A DNA stretch of 17,955 nucleotides from contig JAILDR010000241.1 in the NCBI GenBank assembly GCA_024689285.1, positions 1 to 17,955 of the forward strand. Direction: 5' to 3'. The first letter of the stretch is position 1. Each line of letters begins with the position of its first letter. The notes under the pieces were generated by a model that worked only from the letters and a program-made list of their open reading frames with translations, did not search any database and was not told the origin of the DNA. Of the stretch, positions 13,194-17,955 are shown piece by piece. This DNA comes from Bacteroidales bacterium. Its GTDB lineage: Bacteria > Bacteroidota > Bacteroidia > Bacteroidales > F082. Position numbers and translations under genes: made by a program.

Positions 13194-15074
13194 ATGAAAT
13201 GTTTCTGCTCCATCGGCCTGCTTTTTGTGTTGGCTTTGGTTGCTTGCAGCCCGAGCAATGATGGCATCTCTACTTCTGATGCGACGCATTACGGTGCGTC
13301 GTGTCCGTCCGCCATCTCGCCCGAATTGGTTGCTGTCGACAGCCTGATTTGGCAGCAGCCCGACAGTGCCTTTGCGCTGTTGATTGACTTTGCTGGCAGC
13401 CCCGATGCCGACAGCCTCGATGAATCCGACCTGCATTATTTCCAGCTGTTGCTTTCCGAATTGCTCTATAAGAACGACTACGAGCAGACCAACCGCAAGG
13501 ACCTGTTGCGGGCAGTGGCGTATTATGATTCTATTGCGGGTTCGCCTGGAGCTGAAGCACGCGGTATGTCGGTAGGGTCATTCCGCCGTAGGGACGCATC
13601 GCATGCGTCCGCCCAAACGACGGCGTTCCTCGCCGCCCGTGCCCATTATATTAATGGTGTGGGCTGTTACGAGCGCGACAGCGTGGTGGAAGCGTGCAAA
13701 GAATATCTCAAGGCATTGGAAACGATGGAAGGTCTTTACAAGGAAATGAACTTGTCAGGAGACAAAGCCCGCCTTATGGCATTAGTAAGCACACATATTA
13801 CAGCGCTGTTTTCCGACCTTTACATGCATAACCAAGCTGTTTATTTTGGCAAGAGATCGTTGGAGTATTTCAGTCAATACGAAGCTCCCCCTCGCCATAT
13901 TGCTTGGATGTTAGATGAACTCGGTGCTCAATATGACATGATGGATAGTTATGACACTGCTTCCTTTTATTATTGTAAAGCTATAAAAATCCTGCCTGAT
14001 ACAAATAATATTACCTATCGGGATATTGTAACACATCTTGCTTGCCTGTCTTATAAAAAGGGAGGACAGCTTTCAACCTCGTTAAAAACACTGAAAGGGA
14101 TAGCTACTAAGGCTGAAAGCGACAAGGAGTTCTTTTCAAGATGTATGAATATTGGTGAGGTTTTCTATCGCGAAAATCAAATTGATTCGGCATGGGTTTA
14201 TTTGAGCAGGGCCTTTCATGAAAGCCCAAGCATCAATTCCAAGAAACAGGCTGCCGAATGGTTGGTGAAGATTTGCAAGGCACAAGGCAAAGACAGCGAA
14301 GCGCACGAATTTGCTGAATTCTTGGTGCCATTTGCCAACTGGGAAGAGAACCAAGGTTTTGTGAAATCACAGCTGACAGAACAATACAAAAACTATGTAC
14401 AGCGAAGACAAGAGCACGTGCATAAGCAAGAGAGGAAGAAAAACATAATGTGGACATTGACAATAATCGGATGCCTACTTGTTCTGTTGTCATCCATTGC
14501 TATACTATATTTTAAGAACAGGAAAAAGAAGCAACATCTTGAAATGCAGATAGAAACCGAACGTCAAGCCCATCAAGTGCAACAGAAAGCACTTTCAGGA
14601 AGGCTTAGGAAAAGCAATGAAGCTTTGCAAGATGCATTGAAGCAGTTAGATGACAATTTCAGTTACAATGAATTCCAAAGTAACCCAATAATTACTAAAA
14701 ACTATAGTTCTTTTGTTGAGACACCGATTTGCACACATATTCTTGAAACCGTACGCCAACAAAGATTCAAGTCAAAGATAGAGTATTTGGCTTATAAAGA
14801 ATATGCTCTTCATAATAGACAATTATTGGCATTGCAAATCGCTGCCGATGAAAAAATGGGTCATTTCACCATTCGATTAAAAAAACGCTATCCAGGTTTG
14901 ACCGAAGAGGACATAACATATTGTTGTCTTTATCTGCTCGACATTACCGATGCTGACATTGCTGCTTTAATGCAAAAAGCATATCCAACGGTATGTGAGC
15001 GAAAGAGGAAAATAAAGCGTATTGTCGGAGAAGATAATAACCTTGGCGTTATACTCCGTAATCTCCCAGATTAG
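13194..15074 (+). CDS. Membrane TPR regulator with C-terminal LuxR-like HTH
   Basis: The 626-residue protein opens with a lipoprotein-type signal (lipobox ALVAC, Cys18). It continues with TPR-like helical repeats (about 60-390, e.g. ARAHYINGVGCYERDSVVEACKEYLKALETME), one membrane helix (about 418-440), a coiled coil (about 445-485), and a C-terminal region ending in a LuxR-like HTH (about 570-615: LTEEDITYCCLYLLDITDADIAALM, then TVCERKRKIKRIVG). This suggests a one-piece transmembrane sensor: TPRs in the periplasm, DNA-binding end in the cytosol. A repeat encoding RRDASHASA (131-140) interrupts the TPR region. GC falls from about 55% near 13400 to about 30% near 14000-14700 (60-base counts). 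It adjoins a DUF3244-like gene and probably regulates it. Domain order is firm; DNA binding is inferred. Confidence 0.85.
   Translation: MKCFCSIGLLFVLALVACSPSNDGISTSDATHYGASCPSAISPELVAVDSLIWQQPDSAFALLIDFAGSPDADSLDESDLHYFQLLLSELLYKNDYEQTNRKDLLRAVAYYDSIAGSPGAEARGMSVGSFRRRDASHASAQTTAFLAARAHYINGVGCYERDSVVEACKEYLKALETMEGLYKEMNLSGDKARLMALVSTHITALFSDLYMHNQAVYFGKRSLEYFSQYEAPPRHIAWMLDELGAQYDMMDSYDTASFYYCKAIKILPDTNNITYRDIVTHLACLSYKKGGQLSTSLKTLKGIATKAESDKEFFSRCMNIGEVFYRENQIDSAWVYLSRAFHESPSINSKKQAAEWLVKICKAQGKDSEAHEFAEFLVPFANWEENQGFVKSQLTEQYKNYVQRRQEHVHKQERKKNIMWTLTIIGCLLVLLSSIAILYFKNRKKKQHLEMQIETERQAHQVQQKALSGRLRKSNEALQDALKQLDDNFSYNEFQSNPIITKNYSSFVETPICTHILETVRQQRFKSKIEYLAYKEYALHNRQLLALQIAADEKMGHFTIRLKKRYPGLTEEDITYCCLYLLDITDADIAALMQKAYPTVCERKRKIKRIVGEDNNLGVILRNLPD
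13282..13301 (+). repeat. Perfect 7-bp hairpin in the regulator N terminus
   Basis: CGACGCA and TGCGTCG flank a TTACGG loop. The segment then runs into GTCCGTCCGCC, resembling the end of the 28-bp repeat family at 1589 and 13586. It is translated as part of the low-complexity region just after the lipobox. Relationship to that family is possible but not proven. Confidence 0.5.
13586..13613 (+). repeat. 28-bp repeat copy B, in frame in the TPR region
   Basis: It differs from copy A (1589-1616) at 3 of 28 positions, and those three changes complete a perfect 8-bp hairpin, GGACGCAT-CGC-ATGCGTCC. It is translated RRDASHASA, the same frame as copy A. Confidence 0.85.
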
Positions 15075-15085
15075 GATATAAGGTT

Positions 15086-15101
15086 TATTATCAAGATAAT
15101 A
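15086..15101. promoter_or_regulatory. Perfect palindrome, candidate operator
   Basis: TATTATC-AA-GATAATA is a 7-bp perfect inverted repeat with a 2-base spacer, 12 bases past the regulator stop codon. It is AT-rich with no T-run, so it fits a protein-binding site better than a terminator. Confidence 0.5.
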
Positions 15102-15107
15102 CGGAAA

Positions 15108-15127
15108 ATTCCATACTATTCCATACC
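15108..15127. promoter_or_regulatory. 10-bp tandem direct repeat, candidate operator
   Basis: ATTCCATACT is followed at once by ATTCCATACC (9 of 10 identical). The 10-bp period is about one helical turn. It lies about 10 bases upstream of the -33 element of the DUF3244-like promoter, where an activator could touch RNA polymerase. Confidence 0.5.
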
Positions 15128-15136
15128 CTTTTTCTC

Positions 15137-15169
15137 TTGACAGCGATGCGGCTGCTGCACTAATTTTGC
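15137..15169 (+). promoter_or_regulatory. Promoter for the DUF3244-like gene and genes after it
   Basis: TAATTTTGC at 15161-15169 is a full TAnnTTTGC match. TTG at 15137-15139 lies 21 bases upstream, a good -33 spacing. ATG 15195 is 25 bases downstream. Confidence 0.65.
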
Positions 15170-15194
15170 AATCGAATTTCAAATACAAATCGAT

Positions 15195-15572
15195 ATGCAA
15201 AAACACAAACTAAACATTTATGTATTGTTGCTAGGATTATTGTCGTTGGCGACATGGCAACAAGCTTATGGCTTCATTTTAAGTGACGGATATAGTCACA
15301 TTAATATAAAAGAAGCCCATGTGGAAGGAGTTCCAAAAGGTTCCTCCATTCAAGCCTCCATCAACGGCCATGCCCTCACGGTGGCCTTCACCGAGAACCT
15401 CGGACAAGTTGCCATTTCTGTCACCACATCCACAGGATCCGTGGTTGAATGCTTATCGACAATCACTCCAAATGGCGTCATCTTGTACATCCCTAATGCG
15501 GGCGACTACATTGTCAATTTCACCTTGCCCAACGGGGACGAGTACTACGGGGAGTTTACGGTGACAGAGTAA
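15195..15572 (+). CDS. Small secreted DUF3244-like protein
   Basis: The 125-residue precursor has a signal peptide (about 1-26, NIYVLLLGLLSLATWQQAYG) and one small all-beta Ig-like domain. Family-like segments are GSSIQASINGHALTVAFTENLGQVAISVTTSTG, ITPNGVILYIPNAGDYIVNFTLPNGDEYYGEFTV (shown here as two stretches of about 33 residues with natural loop breaks). I recognise this as resembling DUF3244, a Bacteroidales-restricted family of small exported proteins with no known biochemical role. The gene follows a TPR/HTH membrane regulator, separated by a region with candidate operators and a strong promoter. Its 5' half is AT-richer than its 3' half. Confidence 0.75.
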   Translation: MQKHKLNIYVLLLGLLSLATWQQAYGFILSDGYSHINIKEAHVEGVPKGSSIQASINGHALTVAFTENLGQVAISVTTSTGSVVECLSTITPNGVILYIPNAGDYIVNFTLPNGDEYYGEFTVTE

Positions 15573-15616
15573 ACAAAAATCAAAACTCAAATCATTAACC
15601 TTTAAACATCAACAAA

Positions 15617-16675
15617 ATGAGAAAGACATTACAAACCATCATCACATTGTTGGTCTGTGCGGCCGTCATGACCGCCTGCACCAAGACCGAGGATACCGCC
15701 AACGAGGCGGTGCGGCAAGGCGAGGCCACCATAGGGCGCATCATGGACTTCAAGCGACAGATGGAGGAGGCCAAGGCCAACCCCGGCATGAAGTCGACGT
15801 CCTACATGAGCATGACTGATGCCGTGTGGAACGTCGAGGCCCTGTTCAACCTGACCTACGCCTACCCCGAACTCGCCTACAGTAAAACAGTGGATTGCGA
15901 CACAACGCTTTACCTTCCCGTCAGCTCCAACGACTCGGTTTCAATCAACGACCTAACGGTGTTCTACGGCCAGATGTTCAACGCGGTGCAGGCCATCTAC
16001 CAGAGCGTCGACCTTGACGACAAGCAGTTCCTCATCCTCGACGTGGAGGCGGGCGAACGTCACGGAAGCCAGCAGGCCATTAGGCTGAACGCCATGCAAG
16101 GGAGTGTGTCGGGAGCACCAGACCTCTCCCAAAACCCACGAGAGAATCCTTTTCCAGATGGTGTCTTGTGGTTCTATGGACAAGACGGCGGCAACAACGA
16201 CACCATCAATCCCTTAGGGGCGGGTACCTTGGACGCTGCCGACACCCTTGCCAGAACGCTGAACGCCAACCTTGTGCCTGTAGCCCCAGAGGGTTACCAG
16301 TATTACTACACTGACATCAAGAAGAAAGAGCTGGCTGATGGTGTGCAGTGGCCATATATCTATAGTCCAAACCAGAACCAGGTCATATACTGTGAGTTCT
16401 ACAAGGTGAATCCCGTCTGGGACGACGACTACTGGCTGAGCTCCGACCAAATGAACCTGTATTATAACGGGGAATGCCATCTGGTGCAGAATGTTCTTCC
16501 GAATTATTCGACCAACACCGTTCCTGCCACACACTCCCTTTTCCGTGTAACCATAGAAGACATGGAGCGACAGGGCAGCCCCCATGCCATCCTTCACCAC
16601 ACAAAGGCGCGATATGGCCACAGAGAGACCCTCGCCCAAGGCGACATGCCGGGAAAAGACCCGTTGGAGGAATAG
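15617..16675 (+). CDS. Lipoprotein of unknown function
   Basis: The 352-residue protein has a clear lipoprotein signal (lipobox VMTAC, Cys21; next residues TKTED). Positions just after Cys are Thr and Lys rather than an obvious acidic export signal. The mature part starts with a helical, charged stretch (DTANEAVRQGEATIGRIMDFKRQMEEAK), then a mixed region with repeated Tyr/Asp-rich patches and no motif I recognise. The Asp-rich VNPVWDDDYW and DGVLWFYGQDGG segments could bind a cation or ligand, but this is not evidence of function. It lies 44 bases after the DUF3244-like gene and 27 before the next gene, all on one strand, so a shared transcript is likely. Confidence 0.72.
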   Translation: MRKTLQTIITLLVCAAVMTACTKTEDTANEAVRQGEATIGRIMDFKRQMEEAKANPGMKSTSYMSMTDAVWNVEALFNLTYAYPELAYSKTVDCDTTLYLPVSSNDSVSINDLTVFYGQMFNAVQAIYQSVDLDDKQFLILDVEAGERHGSQQAIRLNAMQGSVSGAPDLSQNPRENPFPDGVLWFYGQDGGNNDTINPLGAGTLDAADTLARTLNANLVPVAPEGYQYYYTDIKKKELADGVQWPYIYSPNQNQVIYCEFYKVNPVWDDDYWLSSDQMNLYYNGECHLVQNVLPNYSTNTVPATHSLFRVTIEDMERQGSPHAILHHTKARYGHRETLAQGDMPGKDPLEE

Positions 16676-16702
16676 CTTCATTCACCATAAACACACATTG
16701 AA

Positions 16703-17955
16703 ATGAGAAAACACATCATTACCATAGTTTTAGCCTTCGTCGCGGTTTCGCTTTCCGCGCAGGAATGGGTTGTCCCCGTAGATGGAGGGTCGGCGATGGA
16801 GATGGTTGCCGTCGACGGCGGCGAGCATATCCTCTACGTCGGTTCAGCGTCGGGAGGGGACGGCTTCGTCGTCAAGGTGGACAAGGAAGGTGACTACATC
16901 ACCCGTCGGGTACACCTGCCCGGGATGTCGCTGCAGTACTATTCCGCGCTCCAGCTCCCCGACGGCAACTACATGGCGTTCGGCATCTGCGACGACAGCC
17001 TTGTCGACTACCGTTACCAGAGGTACATGCACGTTGACGTTTTCAACACCCAGCTTGAGAGCGTGTCGTCGGAGACCTACGACATGGACGACGAGGTGAC
17101 CGACCTGTTCAACAACCCTCTTCTGATGTGCCGCCCGATGAAGCCCATCGTGACCAGGAAAGGAACGGTGCTGCTGGCGGCGACCCCCGCCTACCGCGAC
17201 CCTAACTATGACTTTCCTATTTACAATGCTATTGTGCGCTTCTTCGAGTTCGACGAGAAAGGGGTGCTGCTGAGAATTGTAGACAATCCTACAGCCACGG
17301 CATGGGCATCGGGCATCAACACTGTCACCTATGCTCCTAATTCCAACAATTTGATGGTGTTTGTCGCCAGCGGCATATTCGGCAACTATACCGGTGTGTC
17401 GGGCATCATGGTGGTCGACACGTCTTACACCATTGTGGCGAAGCAGTCGCTGGACCGCCTGGGCGGCCAGTCGGATGTTTCCGACAGCGGCTGCGACGGG
17501 CATTGGATCGACGGCCAGTACCTCATCGTGGACGCGGAGCGTTACATCGGCAGCTCGTTCACCTACCACACCCTGTACAAGGTGGACTCGGCCCTTCACG
17601 TCTACGGGCGGCACGTGCTTGAGCCCTCCGACTCGTGCTCGTGGGTGCCGACGTGCAGGAACACGGCCTATGTCAACGACTCGACGATATTCGCGTTCAG
17701 CTCCATCACGCGGGCGTTTGCGACAAGCCCGCTGTACCGCCAGGCCAACATTGCCCTTTTCGACAAGGACCTGAACCTGCTCGGGCGCAAGGTCATCAAG
17801 GCGGACAACGTGCGCTACATACCGAGAGTGCCGGCCGTGTTCAACGACGGAGGGTGCCTCGTCCAGATTAGGGAATGGAGCGGAGGGGAGTATCCGGGCG
17901 ACCCCTTCGACCGGTACAAGCTCATGAAGTTCCGCCGCGAGGACATCGAGATCAC
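16703..17955 (+). CDS. Large exported protein, 3' end cut off by window
   Basis: The frame is open from ATG 16703 to the window end (417 codons plus 2 bases) with no stop. The signal peptide is MRKHIITIVLAFVAVSLSAQ, with cleavage before EWVVPVDGG. The mature part has repeats of beta-type segments with DG/GG turns and aromatic residues (GSASGGDGFVVKVDKEGDY, LQLPDGNYMAFG, VVDTSYTIVAKQ, IALFDKDLNLLGRK), suggesting a beta-propeller-like fold. A T9SS sorting domain is expected beyond the window edge but not seen. The gene is GC-rich (37 of 60 bases at 16921-16980) compared with the regulator gene. It is the third exported-protein gene downstream of the candidate operators. Export is sure; role is not known. 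Confidence 0.78.
   Translation, partial: MRKHIITIVLAFVAVSLSAQEWVVPVDGGSAMEMVAVDGGEHILYVGSASGGDGFVVKVDKEGDYITRRVHLPGMSLQYYSALQLPDGNYMAFGICDDSLVDYRYQRYMHVDVFNTQLESVSSETYDMDDEVTDLFNNPLLMCRPMKPIVTRKGTVLLAATPAYRDPNYDFPIYNAIVRFFEFDEKGVLLRIVDNPTATAWASGINTVTYAPNSNNLMVFVASGIFGNYTGVSGIMVVDTSYTIVAKQSLDRLGGQSDVSDSGCDGHWIDGQYLIVDAERYIGSSFTYHTLYKVDSALHVYGRHVLEPSDSCSWVPTCRNTAYVNDSTIFAFSSITRAFATSPLYRQANIALFDKDLNLLGRKVIKADNVRYIPRVPAVFNDGGCLVQIREWSGGEYPGDPFDRYKLMKFRREDIEI

Noticed and set aside
15086..15101. Terminator after the regulator gene
   Set aside because: AT-only stem with 2-base spacer and no T-run. It would not form a stable RNA hairpin.
16844..17614. Antisense open frame (256 codons) at the right end
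   Set aside because: The plus-strand frame from 16703 is open to the window edge with a signal peptide. The antisense frame is Val/Arg/His-rich and featureless.

Overview
The window reads as a chromosomal segment of a Bacteroidota bacterium, most likely an uncultured gut- or rumen-type Bacteroidales. Three things point there. The promoters follow the Bacteroidetes -7 consensus TAnnTTTG(C), with no obvious Shine-Dalgarno sequences. Several exported proteins end in type IX secretion (T9SS) type A sorting domains. The gene content also fits: rsfS-ftsH-LUD gene order, a SUMF1-type secreted protein and a DUF3244-like secreted protein. Species cannot be named from sequence alone.

Layout. 1-1706: the 3' part of a large T9SS-exported surface protein, closed by a terminator. 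1753-2274 (minus): kdsC-like HAD phosphatase, divergent from 2367-5493 (plus), a housekeeping run of rsfS, ftsH and a LUD-domain gene. 5566-9337: two tandem paralogous secreted proteins with DG..W repeat motifs, an Fn3-like domain and a sorting domain, ending in a bidirectional terminator. 9338-11095: two minus-strand tRNA genes, Val(TAC) and Gly(CCC), each with its own promoter and terminator, flanking a plus-strand SPFH/YdjI-like gene with three C-terminal zinc ribbons. 11096-12243: a LOG-family gene overlapping a retropepsin-like aspartic protease gene (TGATG). 12249-13127 (minus): a secreted SUMF1/FGE-fold protein, convergent with the protease and divergent from the next gene. 13194-17955: a lipoprotein-anchored TPR/transmembrane/LuxR-like HTH regulator, then a DUF3244-like small secreted protein, a lipoprotein, and a large exported protein that runs off the window's right edge.

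How it works together. The left and middle parts mix core functions (Kdo synthesis, ribosome silencing, membrane proteolysis, tRNAs) with cell-surface proteins. The right end looks like a self-contained surface locus. Its membrane regulator sits next to an intergenic region holding a perfect palindrome and a 10-bp tandem repeat upstream of a good promoter, which would drive three exported proteins. This is the best candidate here for a poorly described system.

Small dispersed repeats have been domesticated inside coding sequence. One is a GTCATTGCGAGC...GAAGCAATCC element translated as VIASEAKQS. The other is a 28-bp element present in two unrelated genes 12 kb apart, read in the same frame (RRDxxHASA) in both.
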